Source: Ophiobolus disseminans
Taxonomy: Eukaryota > Ascomycota > Dothideomycetes > Pleosporales > Phaeosphaeriaceae
DNA: 64,000 nt
Assembly: GCA_010093685.1 (NCBI GenBank)
Contig: MU006217.1
Coordinates: 1,905,644 to 1,969,643 of the forward strand
Direction: 5' to 3'
Each line of letters starts with the position of its first letter. The first letter of the stretch is position 1. Below, in pieces: positions 32,601 through 44,320 of the stretch. The notes below the pieces were generated by a model that made no database searches, was not told where the DNA came from, and saw only the letters and a program-made list of their open reading frames with translations. The position numbers were made by a program, and so were the translations under genes.

Positions 32601-35600
32601 CTTATTTCGCCACTTCGGACTCTGGCGCTCCTAATCATTGGATAAAGCTCCACGAACGGGCCTCGAAGCGCATCATTGAACGAGCAGTCCCACACGGTAT
32701 CGCATTGTATATTGATTGCTCCAACTCGTCGGCTATAGGCAACTCACTTCGCGATTCTCTGGCCCCTGGCTGCAAGTCGCAACAACTCGATGCACGACTC
32801 TTGGACGCAGCTCTTTCGGACACTGGATCGGCGTTACTCCGTCAAGCATTTGACGCCGTTCAGCAGACGGAAGAACAGTGTTCAACACAGTGCGAGATAC
32901 TTGAGGCCGCCTCGCTTCCAGGTGTACAAGTCTCATCACTTGTAAACAAGCGTTACGTGGTTGATTGGAGAAAGCGCGAGTCGCTTGAACTGACGACTGC
33001 CCCTCTCGATACCCAAGGTTTATTCCGGCCAGATCGAACCTATCTCATGGTAGGCGCAGCAGGCGGTCTCGGCTTTTCCCTCTGCAAGTGGGCGCTGGCC
33101 AACGGCGCAAAGCACATGGTGATTACGAGTCGCAATCCGAACATCGACCCAGCCGAACTCGAAGATGCATACCGTGCAGGTGCCAAAGTCGAGGTGCTCC
33201 GCATGGATGTCACGAGCAAGGAATCGGTCGATAGCGTGATCAAGCAGGTTCGCGAGACAATGCCGCCCATCGCAGGCGTGTGCAACGCAGCCATGGTGCT
33301 TTCCGACAAGCTATTCCTCGACATAACACCCGAGCAACTGAACGGCACGCTCGCGCCCAAGGTGGATGGCAGCGAGAACCTTGATGCGGCATTCGGCGAT
33401 GAGCCTCTCGACTTCTTTATCATGCTCTCATCGTCGGCCACGGTGCTGGGCAACATTGGCCAGGCCAACTACCACATTGCCAACTTGTACATGGCCAGCT
33501 TGGCGGCGAATCGACGTGCTCGAGGGCTTGCAGGATCTATTATCCATGTGGGACACATCACCGATGTGGGCTATGTCGTTGAGTCGAAGGACCGCACTGC
33601 TGCCCTTGAAGAGCACTTCCGCGCCATCCGTCTTATGCCATGTTCCGAGACAGACGTCCACCACGCTTTCGCTCAGGCTATACGTGGTGGAAGTGTGGGC
33701 AGCAATGTTTCACCTGATATCATCATGGGCGTCGAGCCGGCTGCCGAGCCAGTAGTGTCCGACGCCCAAGAAGCTGCGGAGACCAAGGTCCATTGGTTCA
33801 AGAACCCACGTCTGGGCTATCTTGTGCCTATTGCAAACCAGAAGCAGGGAGACGATGGACCAGGCGGAAATCAGGGAGTCAGTGCGGGCAGCTTAAAGCA
33901 TCGGGTGTTGGAAGCAGATACCGAGGAACAGGCTGTGGCAGCGGTGTTGGAGGCTTTCGGTACCAAGCTGGAGGCCATTCTACAGTTACCGGCTGGCCGC
34001 GCTGTTGATAACGCCAACCGTCCCATCATTGACCTTGGAATGGATTCCCTTGTGGCTGTGGAGATCCGCAAATGGTTCCTCAGTGAGCTGGGTGCTGAGA
34101 TTTCGGTCGTCAAGGTCTTGGGTGGTGACAGCACCATGCAGATTTGTACCACCGCTGTAAAGGCAGTACTGGCCAAACGGGTCAAGACAGACGGTGAAAA
34201 GGGGGCGAAGCCAATGAAACAGGACGTGGATGTGGCTGAACCTCTCAAACCTGCCCCTCACGTTGCTGTTACTAGCATTGCTGAGGCGATCTCCGTCCAA
34301 GAGCGTCAACCCGGGGCGACCAGCAGCAGCGCCGGCAGTATAATGGAAAGAGATGGCGGTTTAGAAGATTCGACGACCAGCAGCCAGGACGACAACTCCA
34401 CTGACACGAGTGCATCGATTCCGGCATCTACCGATGGTACACCTTTGCAAGAGACCGAAGTTGCAGAAGAAGGAAAGGAGCCAAAGTTCAAGGAGGTGAG
34501 AGGCAAACAGGACACCATTGTGACTGGCACCCCCAAGCTGATTCGCCAAGAACGTATGTCCCGTGCCCAAGCCAGAATTTGGTTTCTAAGCAAGCATCTC
34601 GAAGACCCGACAGCGTACAACATGGTCTTCCACTATCGAGTCTCCGGACCCCTGAACATGATGCGCCTGCGCCATGCGCTGAAGGTGACGACACAACATC
34701 ATGGGTGCCTACGAATGTGCTTCTACCAGCGTGTGGGCGACGGATACGCCATGCAGGGCCTCATGGCATCCTCGGCCTATAAAATTGAACATATACCCGA
34801 CGCGACCGACGATGACCTGCGGCATGCAATGAACCGACTCAAGACGTGCGTTTGGGACCTCGAAGCAGGTCGCACCTTCAAACTCACTGTGCTGAGCCGC
34901 GAGTCGGAGCAGGTACACGACTTCGTGGTCGGATACCACCACATCATCACTGACGTCGCTGGTCTGTCAATCTTTCTCCAGGACCTCGACCGCGCGTACC
35001 GGATGCAGCCTCTGAACAAGGCCGCAGGCGCCACCTCGCACCTGGATTATACGGTACGGGAATCGGAGCAAGAAGCCGCAGGCGCGAATGACAAGCGGCT
35101 TGCCTTCTGGCGCTCCGAGTTCGCTACTATCCCAGAGCCATTATCCGTTCTGCCTCCGTCGACTTTGCGGGCACGCCCGACTCAAAGGGCCGCTGGCTCG
35201 GCCAAAAAGAAGATCCACAGCGAGTATCGTACGCTGACTCCGTCGCAGACGGCAGCCATCAAGTCGACGTGCGCAAAGTTGCGCATCAGTCCCTTCCATC
35301 TTTATCTCGCCGTTTACCAAATCATGTTGGCACGAATGGCGGGCTCTGATGATGTGTGCGTGGGCGTGGTTGACGCAAACCGCGGACAAGACGAGGCCGC
35401 GGCTGGTATAGTCGGCTGTTTCGTAAACATACTACCCGTACAGACACACATTGGAGCACATGATAAGTTCAGTAACGTCGCGCGCGGAGTTTCGCGAAAG
35501 GCCCTCGCGGCCTTTGCTCATGCGGGAGTACCTTTCGAGGTGCTACTCGACGCCTTGAATGCGCCTCGCTGGGCCGATGGGGAGACACCTCCCTTGTTCC

Positions 35601-38600
35601 AGGCCTCTCTCAATTATCGAGGTGCTGGCTGGGGCGAGCAACCTCTCGGCGCCGACTGCCGTATGATGTTGACCTTGGACGACGGAAAGGATGCGGAGCC
35701 TCCGTATGATATCAACCTCGGCGTTATGGACATGGCAGATGGCTTCATTATCGATCTGCACTGCCAGAGCTCGCTGTACAGTGCTACAGCGACGACGGAG
35801 AGTAAGTGTTACCAGTCTTGATCAGTTTTCTCCGAGATTCAGACAGGTGCTAACATTATCGTAGTGACGGATGTGTTTCTGCGTCTGATTGAAGCGTACA
35901 CAGCTGACCCTGATATGGGTATCGACGAGTGCTCACTCCACGATGAGGAGCAGATCCGCCAGGCTCTAGATTTAGGAAAGGGTGCAGAGATTGACTTTGG
36001 CTGGCCGGCAACGCTTTCGCAGCGCGTTCTGGATATGAGCCGCCTTCATGCCGCCGACCCAGCTGTTACGGACGGCCACACAACTATCTCGTATGCCCAG
36101 CTCGCAACCAGGGTGGCCGGCGCATCCGATGCCCTTGTCGCTGCGGGATGCACCAAGGGAAACCGCGTTGCCTCGCTGTGCGAACCTTCAGTCGACTCCG
36201 TGGTTTCTATGCTTTCCATTTTGCAAACCGATTGCGTCTACGTGCCCTTGGATACCAGTTTGCCAGTCGCTCGGATGGCGACCATGATCGCTGAAAGCAA
36301 GCCAAGTCTGCTGGTCTACCACATGGCCACAAAGGATTTCGTCCAAGAGTTGAGTGCTGAGAGCAATGTCTTGTTCCAGGAACTTAGCGTGGATGAAGTC
36401 TCTGATGGAACACCTGCCTTCGAGAAACCCTGTGCGTTGGACCCGACTGCGGCTGCAATTGTGCTGTTTACAAGCGGTTCAACCGGAAAGCCCAAGGGTA
36501 TCATGCTGACACAGGGAAACTTTACCAACCACATTGCCCTGAAGACGCAAGCCCTTGGCCTGGGTCGGGAGAACGTGCTCCAACAAAGCTCTCTGAGCTT
36601 TGATATGTCATTGATACAGACATTTTGTGCCCTTGCCAACGGTGGACTTTTGGTAATGGCATCCCAAGATGCAAGACGAGATCCCGTGGAGTTGGTGGAT
36701 TTCTTACGGGACCATCGTGTCTCGCTAACAATCGCCACGCCATCCGAGTATTCGACATGGATGCGCTATGGATCCACTTCGTTACAAGATCATGTGGCAT
36801 GGACGAACGCATGCATGGGCGGTGAACCTGTCACAGCAGGACTGAAAAGAGAGTTCCGCCGACTCGGTCTCAATCTTCAACTTACCAACTGCTATGGTCC
36901 TACAGAAATCACAGCCGCGGCGACATTTCAACCGATCCGCCTGGACGAGGACCATGATGGCCGGGAGGGAGAAGACGATGAACAGAACGACCAGCATGAT
37001 AGAGTCAAGTACGCGGTGGGCAGAGCACTGCCGAATTACAACGTCCGCATTGTCGACGGTGCGGGACGCGCCCGCCCGGTGAATCACACTGGTGAAATTT
37101 GCATCGGCGGATCTGGTCTGGCCCTAGGTTATCTCGGTTTGCCGGAACAGAATCGCAGCAAGTTCTTCGTGGATCCAATGACGGGCGAACGTCTATACCG
37201 TACTGGCGACCAGGGGCGTCTGCTGTCTGATGGCACACTGCTCTGTTTCGGCAGGATTGATGGTGACTCACAAGTCAAGTTGCGTGGTCTGCGTGTCGAG
37301 CTGGAAGAGGTCGAATTGGCTGTACTTGAGGCTTCCAATGGGCTGCTTGCAGATGTCGTAGTGTCCAAGCGAGGGGAGTCGCTTGTCGCGCACGCAGCCA
37401 CGAAGACAGACAGCCAACGCATCGTCAATGATGCAGAGCTGAGGAATATCCTTGGCCGTCTGAAGCTGCCACAGTACTTCATCCCAGCCGCCATCATCAT
37501 GCTCCCCTCACTTCCAACCAACGCCAACGGCAAGCTCGATCGAAAGGCTGTCGCAAATCTGCCTCTTCTCCCTGCTCAGGGTGATGATGGAGGCGCACAG
37601 GAAACCATGAACATCCGCGAAGGGGAGCTGCGATTGCTATGGGAGCGCGTCCTCTCCACAACAGCCACAGCAGGACACCGCATCGCACCATCATCTGACT
37701 TCTTCCTTCTCGGCGGCAACTCGATGCTCCTGATGCGCCTGCAGGCCGCGATCCGCGAGTCCATAGGTGTCAAGGTTTCGACCCGCATCCTCTATCGCGA
37801 AAGCACCTTGTCTGCAATGGCGCAGGCCATATTTGATCTTCGGCAGTCTGAAGCTGAAATTGATGGCGATCCTGAAGATATCAATTGGGCCATGGAGACC
37901 GCCGTGCCCGACTATGTAAAACATCAAGCAGTAGAGGTAGCGCCCGAGGATACCAAGGGCAGTGGTCTCGAGATTGTGTTGACCGGAGCCACGAGCTTCC
38001 TTGGAGGTGTGCTTCTGGACAAACTCTTGCAGTCAGCAACAGTACACGTTGTGCACTGTATCGCTGTCACTGCTGATGACGAGTATCTCCTACCCCACGA
38101 GACGGACAGCAGAGTTCGCTGCTATACAGGAAGCCTGGCCGAAGCAACCCTGGGCCTCAATGCTGTAGAGTATAACCTGCTGCAGCAAAAGGCCGATGTC
38201 ATCATCCACGCTGGATCCAACGGCCATTGCTTGAACAACTACGCAACACTGCAGGCACCCAATGTAGAATCCACGCAACGACTCGCCGCCCTAGCACTTC
38301 CCCGCGCAGTACCACTGCTATTTGTGTCGTCGAACCGAGTCTCCTTGTTGAAGGGCAGCACGGAACAGCCACCAGAGTCGCTTGCTGCGCACCCGCCGCC
38401 CGGTGATGGCCGCGAAGGGTATACCGTCAGCAAGTGGGCGGCAGAGGTCTTCTTAGAGAACACGGCAAGGTACCATACTGAGATCAGTCAGGGGCGACCA
38501 GGAAAGAAGTGGACGGCGGCGGTGCACAGAACATGCATCATGGTCGGTGAGCAGGCGCCCAACTCGGACTCCATGAACGCTATTTTGCGTTTCTCGCTCC

Positions 38601-38953
38601 AGATGCGCTGCGTGCCGACCATCAGGCGAGGACGAGGGTTCATCGACTTTGCACCGGTGGAGAATGTGGCAGATGAGTTGGTTGACGCGGCGCTGCGGAT
38701 GGCGACAGGCGAGCACGACGCGGACAGCAGTCGGGTGCTTTTCCGACACCACTCGGGCAAAACGAAGGTGCCGATCAATGAGTTCGCTGGGCGCCTGGAG
38801 GAGCTTTACGGAGGGCATTTTGATGCCGTTGACTTGCGAGATTGGATCAAGCTGGCGACTGCCGCGGGCATTGATCCATTGATCACGGCGTATTTGGATG
38901 GCGTATTGGATACGGATGAGGAGATGGTCTTTCCTTACCTTGGGGCCGAGTAA
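26666..38953 (+). CDS. Hybrid highly reducing PKS-NRPS megasynthase
   Basis: Model join(26666..35801,35865..38953), 4074 aa; one 63-base intron (GTAAGT, GCTAAC branch, CGTAG). The start MGNPIKVQ is chosen because the KS domain begins at once (EPIAIVGSSCRFPGG). Domain order with key motifs: KS (DTACSSS, Cys about 182), acyltransferase (GHSSGE, about 644), DH (HEVLGEVLLP, about 978), C-methyltransferase (LEIGAGTGGT, about 1436), a stretch without a usable enoyl reductase, KR (VGAAGGLG, about 2128; NYHIAN), ACP (GMDSL, about 2460), Ser/Glu-rich linker, C (HHIITDV, about 2755), A (FTSGSTGKPKG, about 3246; NCYGPTE), T (GGNSM, about 3663) and a reductase-type release domain (TGATSFLGG, about 3752; YTVSK, about 3897). 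It builds a methylated reduced polyketide with help from the trans-ER, couples it to one amino acid and releases it, probably as a tetramic acid. The A-domain substrate was not determined. Confidence 0.95.
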
Positions 38954-40269
38954 TTTCTTTTGTCGAGGTCGCTGTTTCAATTAGTTCAGTGACGTTAGAG
39001 TATGTATAGATATAATGAGAACCACTTCAGTCTGCGTCAATCATCAAGCCTCAATGGCGCATCCTGCGACATGAAGCGACGCGAAGTGTAAGGTGAGGGG
39101 CATTTTGTATATCTGAGATTCCCCTGAGCCACGTGTCTTTGTAAGCTATCGTTGGTTTTATGTGTCTGTAGGCTCATGAAATCACTAAGAGCTTAGAGGC
39201 TGCCTCGAAAATAAGTGTCTTGACGCGACGCGGCGCGCCGCTCGCGCTGTCGCTGTGGCGATCGCGGTAGAAGATGGCTGGAACGAGTGCAGAGGATAGA
39301 CGAGCAGCAATTTCAGCGCAGGCGGATAGGCAGGTAAGGGCATATAATCTGATAAAGAGCGCAAGGTTCTGCATTATGATTGTAGGTGACAACTTGCTTT
39401 CAGGCGCTGTACACGGTGACACGTTGATTCAAGTTCAGCGCGTTCGCCAAGCTTGCTAGCGCGGACCCTGCAGAACATCACAATCGCTGCATCATCTACA
39501 CATCACAGCCTTCAAGTACGTTTGCACCCTATGTACACTTTTGTTGTATCAGAAGACGCCAAAGAGTCTGTGCAAGGCTCGCAGAAACTACTCCAACACT
39601 GATCACGTGTGATCACGTGAAAGGTACTAGCGGGTGAAGCATCTACCCGACTCCTCTCAACAGTAGCTGGCACCATTCTACCTTCTTTTCGGGTTCGTTG
39701 AGTATGTTGCGAGTGCCTTCTCTTGGGTATGTTGAGCACGTTGTGGGTACATCACTGCGAGGAATGTAAAAAGACTCGTCGCGATTTTAGTGGGGCCGGC
39801 GGATACCTTGTGTTGACGGAAAGAGCGAGACGTCATGTGGGTCTCTACAAAAGAGCTCGTATTTGGTGATGCATGCGGCTCTGATAGTCAGATCCCTTAC
39901 ATCAGTGCATCACCGAATGCGAGTTCCGTCACACTGTTAGCAATTTCCCGGTCGGCCTCAGTCGGGCTCGGCCGCACAGGACCCGATCTGAGCCCGACAC
40001 CGAACTGCGACCGAACTGCATCACCCCGAGGCCGGTGGCTTTTTTTAAAGCAATCAAAGCCCAAGATTTTTTGCTCGGCGACCTATAACTCTTCTTGTCT
40101 ACCTGCATTCAACCTGCAACCTACAGCTTAGGACCGTGCATGACCTCGCTACCGCGTTCCTGCAACCTCGACTATCCCGCTGCCCGTACAACCACACTTC
40201 GTAATCTTACTAGCGGCTGAACTAGTCATTTTGTACCGTGGACTAAGGATTCGGTATCCGAACGATATA
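38954..40269. promoter_or_regulatory. Spacer between PKS-NRPS and transporter with clustered symmetric sites
   Basis: About 1.3 kb without a recognised gene. It has CACGTG at 39130-39135, a tandem 10-base GATCACGTG(T/A) pair at 39601-39620, and nested inverted repeats at 39953-40034 (CGGCCTC/GAGGCCG outside, GTCGGGCTC/GAGCCCGAC inside). The latter are about 240-320 bases before the transporter ATG. Confidence 0.4.
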
Positions 40270-41659
40270 ATGGCAGTGGAACTTGGAACCGACCGTCACG
40301 TCCCCAAGGAATCGCATTCCATGCATGGCGACGATGAACGACAGCTAAACGCCACCGCTCACGGCAATACGGATCCTGCCATTGATGAGTTCGGACCTGC
40401 ACCCGAGGGCGGTGCCCGCGCTTGGATCGTTGCGGCTGGCGGTGGCGCCATCTTCTTCAGTACTCTCGGTTTCGCCAATTCTTTCGGTACATTCCAAGAG
40501 TACTACATGAGCCACCAGCTGAAGGACTCGTCAGCCTCCGACATCTCATGGATTGGTTCCTTGGCAATCTTCCTCCAATTCTTCGCTGGTATGCTCAGTG
40601 GGCCGCTATTTGATCGCTATGGCGAGAAGGTGAGTCATTGCCCGTTTTACAATATCACTATCAGGTTGGTCTGGAGTGCTAACGATGTGACCATCGTAGG
40701 TTATTCGGCCGGCCGCGGTACTTTACGTCCTCTCCATGATGTTGCTCAGTCTATGCAGCAGCTACTGGTCTATCATGCTTGTGCAGGGTGTTCTCATGGG
40801 CATTGTGATGGGTCTCTTGCAGATCCCAGCTTTCGCCGCTGTCTCGCAGTACTTTGAGAAGAACCGCGCTGGTTCGCTCGGCCTGGTGGCTTCCGGCTCA
40901 TCTATCGGTGGGATCATCATCCCATTCGCGTTGTCAAAGATGCTAAACGAAAGCTCTCTCGGATTTGGCTGGTCAGTACGCATCATCGGATTCATGATTC
41001 TGCCTTTCGTTCTGTTTGCCGCTGCGGGTGTCAAGCCTCGATTGCCTCCGCGCAAAACCGAGTTTTGGCTCCTTTCGGCTTACAAGGAAGGGCGCTTCAT
41101 CCTCCTGATCATCGCCCTCTTCTTCATGTTCTTTGGAATGTTCACGCCCTTCTTCTACCTGCCCACCTACGCCGTCTCGAGAGGCATGAGCCCCGCGCTC
41201 GCTGGCTACTTGCTCTCCATTTTGAACGGCGCTTCCACCCTTGGGCGCATCATCCCCGGCGTGCTAGCCGATAAATGGGGCAAAATCAATATGTTCGGCT
41301 TTGGAGGTGTGACCACCGGCATTGTCATCTACACCATGAACGCGGCGGACACTAATGCAGGCCTGATAGTGTATGCAGTCTTCTTCGGCTTCACCTCTGG
41401 CACCATCATCTCAGGAGGGTCCGCTGCATTTTCCACGTGTCCAAAGGACGCGAGAAACGTTGGAACTTACATGGGAATGGGAATGGCCATTGCCGGTCTC
41501 GGAGGGCTCGTTGGACCCCCTGTGAACGGAGCGATTGTTCATGCCTATGATGGATTCTACCAAGTCTGCATGTTCAGTGGTACCCTGTGTCTCATTGGCG
41601 GGCTTGTCGCAATTGCTGCCAAATATTGGACCCCTCAAGGTCTCCTGGGCAATGTTTGA
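40270..41659 (+). CDS. MFS transporter, monocarboxylate-transporter-like
   Basis: Model join(40270..40629,40700..41659), 439 aa; 70-base intron GTGAGT..CGTAG. The start MAVELGTD gives a hydrophilic N-terminus of about 50 residues before the first of about twelve membrane segments. GGARAWIVAAGG at the first helix, GPLFDRYGEK in the loop between helices 2 and 3, and PGVLADKWGK at the equivalent loop of the second half are typical of fungal MCT/MCH-type carriers. Related proteins lie in several fungal PKS-NRPS clusters (for example the ApdF type) and are presumed product exporters. It lies downstream of the synthase on the same strand; export of the cluster product is inferred from position. Confidence 0.88.
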
Positions 41660-42223
41660 GCCTGAAGACCTTCTTAACGCCAGGAAACGGCCATACATGA
41701 CTGAGATCGTAGTCTCATGTCCATTCATCTCACGTTGTCAAAAAATGGGAACGACCTTTAGGAGGAAATGGCCAATCACCACTCAGCCGTATTAGAATAA
41801 TGTACAACTTAAAATTTTCAATTCTGATCGATTGTCTGCAAGTGAAGGATATACAGGCTTCTTGTTGGAATTCAGGTACTAAGATAGATTCTTACAGCAC
41901 CTAGTGGTGCGTCACCAAATACCGTGGCATTAACTCATGCTCCTGGAGGGGGTCTCAGACTTCGACCCATGATTGGTGGAGGTGCAGGAATACACTAAGA
42001 AGCTACTCTACGACAAATCATAAACAGTGCAATTTGAAGCTAGTCACCTCTGCCGATATCTCTCCGCTGAGCTAGCTAGTCACGTGCCATCTACTACACC
42101 ACCTGGGCATAATACGAGCTTCTTCGTAGAACTCGCCATACCACTTCAACACAGCATTGAGAGAAGAAACCCTGCCCCAACATATAACTCCCAACAAAGG
42201 GTCTCCACATATCTCAACCCCCC
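41660..42223. other. Convergent intergenic between transporter and second P450
   Basis: 564 bases of 3' flank of the MFS gene and of the minus-strand P450. A CACGTG lies at 42081-42086. No gene recognised. Confidence 0.4.
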
Positions 42224-43873
42224 TCATTTATAAACGGCAATCTTAACCCCATTGCGATTAGATGGCCCAATGCGCATAACAGCACGATATGGCTCCGGAT
42301 CGCGGGCCTCAAGGCGCGTGAACTCACGCGCCATGCGCGCGAGCATGTAGCACGCCTCCGTCTGGACCATCATCTGGGCGGGGCAGCGACGGGGTCCACC
42401 GCCATACGGCAGGAAGCCCCAGGTGCCGCGCAGGCCGTCGAAGCGCTCCGGACGGAACTCTTCGGCGTCGGCGCCCCAGTGGTCTGGGTCCCGGTACATG
42501 ACCGTCTTGGTTACCGACACAATGTCGCCCTTGCGGACGCGCAGCGGGGCTTGACCCGTGCGTCCGCCGCCGAGTGGGAGCGTGCTGTCTGAGAGACAGG
42601 CGCGCACTTGGGTTACGTTGTTGGGGATGAGGCGGTGGGCTGTGGGGTTGGGTGTTAGTCTATGGTGGCTCAAGCGGACTTTGAGGTAGGAGGACAACCA
42701 TGAGTATCAAGACTTACTCTCATTAATGACTCCGTTGAGGTACGTCATGTTGCGCAAGACGTCAAAGGTCAGGGAAGCATCTTTACCCAGTGCTAAGACC
42801 TCCCGACGGAGCTTTGCCCAGGCATCTGGATAGCGCGCCAGGTACCAGATGCAGTTGCTGATCAGCACTGACGTGGTGTCGTTGGTGGGTACGATGATGA
42901 GGCAGACTTGTGAGCGCAGACCCTCCTCGTCGCCACGCATCTCGCCGGCCATGATCCAGAGCAGATCAGTCCGCTCCGGGCCGAGCTCCATGCCCTTGCT
43001 GCGCTTGCGGTCGCGCTCGTCCATCTCAGCGAAGGTGGCGCGGATATGTCCGTTGATGAACTCGTGGATCTCGTCAACGGCGGTCAACCACCAGTTCCAA
43101 TTGAAGGCCCACAGGAAGCGGTGGGATTGGGCCCGAAGACGCGCCCCGCGAAGAGCCGTCACCATGTTCATTGCAAACTTGATGCGGGTTGGGTCGGTGA
43201 GTGAGTGCAGAGACTCGCCGAAGATGAAGTCCGTGTTGATGTCTAAGAACCACCGCTGGAGCAGGGTCATGACATCAAACGTTTCGCCGTCCTTGGCAAA
43301 AAGGTCCAGGAAGCGATCCGCAAAAGGCTTGATGCGGTCTGTGTTGTGGTAGACGTCCCTCTCGAAAAAGGGCTTGATGAGGACGCGGCTGAAGTTCCAG
43401 TCCTCGCCGTCTGTGGTATTGACACCCTTGTCCGCAAACGGCATAGTGATCTTGGAGTTGCGGCGGATGGGCTCCACGCCAAAGTCCTTGAAGTTTGTGG
43501 CGTAGACGGCCTTGAGGATCTCGGGCTCGGTCGAGTAGATCCAGCGGGTGCCGAAGAAGCGCAGCGCAAAGGTCTTGGGCCTTCCGGCGTGCAGCTGACG
43601 TAGCCAGTCCAGATAGTAGTCCCCACGAAGGGCCCGCACTTGGCTCACGACGGTGCCGAGTCCCAGGAAAGGTTCCCACTGCCACATGCGTGGCGCAGGC
43701 TCGCAGCCATCAACAGCGCTCTTGTTGCCTTTGCTGAAGATAGTGCTCAGAAGGATGGCGGCAAAGCTCGACGTCAAGACGAGCAATGGGAGATTGATGT
43801 TTTCAAGTAGATCTCCATGGTCAAAAACCTTGTTGGACCAAAGCTGGGCCAAGGATGGGACGGGTGAGGCCAT
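42224..43873 (-). CDS. Cytochrome P450, CYP52-like (fatty-acid/alkane hydroxylase group)
   Basis: Model complement(join(42224..42639,42718..43873)), 523 aa; the 78-base intron (GTAAGT..CACAG) restores the ETHRLIP helix-K motif. An N-terminal anchor (LPLLVLTSSFAAILLSTIF) suggests ER location. RFFGTRWIYSTEP, GVNTTDGEDWNFSR and RPERFDGLR are typical of CYP52/CYP63-like enzymes, which hydroxylate chain ends. The I-helix reads VPTNDTTS and the haem loop YGGGPRRCPAQ, where Ala replaces the usual Gly after the Cys ligand. It is divergent from the short-chain dehydrogenase gene, so the pair may oxidise one substrate in sequence, possibly the alkyl chain or decalin methyl of the cluster product. That link is inference. 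Confidence 0.88.
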
Positions 43874-44320
43874 GATGGACAGTGAATAGTACCTTTTTTT
43901 CGGTATGGAGAAGACGTAGGCTGCGATACACTCAGTTCACCTGGAATACGTGCAGTTTAGTTGTAGCCAAGGTTGATGGGATGTTGGCCAACAATGACAT
44001 GTCGTTGGCCAGCTGGCTCCTGCCATGCTGACTATTCCCCGACAGCAATGGTGATGTCCCACGGCGCGAAGGGATTCTCTCAAGTCGAATGGCACGATAC
44101 CCCGAAGAACCGCGGTGTATAGCAGAAGTCGGCCTCGACGGCTTCGCATCAAACCTTCGGGATTAGTCAGACGGAGAATTGATCTACACCTGCCTTGCAG
44201 CGGACGAGCACAGTCGCCGGGTTGACGGGGATACAAGTTACTCCCCGTTCGTCGTCCCTGGCCTTCTGCTGCATCCTTTCTCTTCCTGGGACTACTTACT
44301 TGCGAAAGCTGTTGACTGAG
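43874..44320. promoter_or_regulatory. Divergent promoter of second P450 and SDR
   Basis: 447 bases between the two start codons. No strong repeat seen; the shared region suggests co-expression of the pair. Confidence 0.4.
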
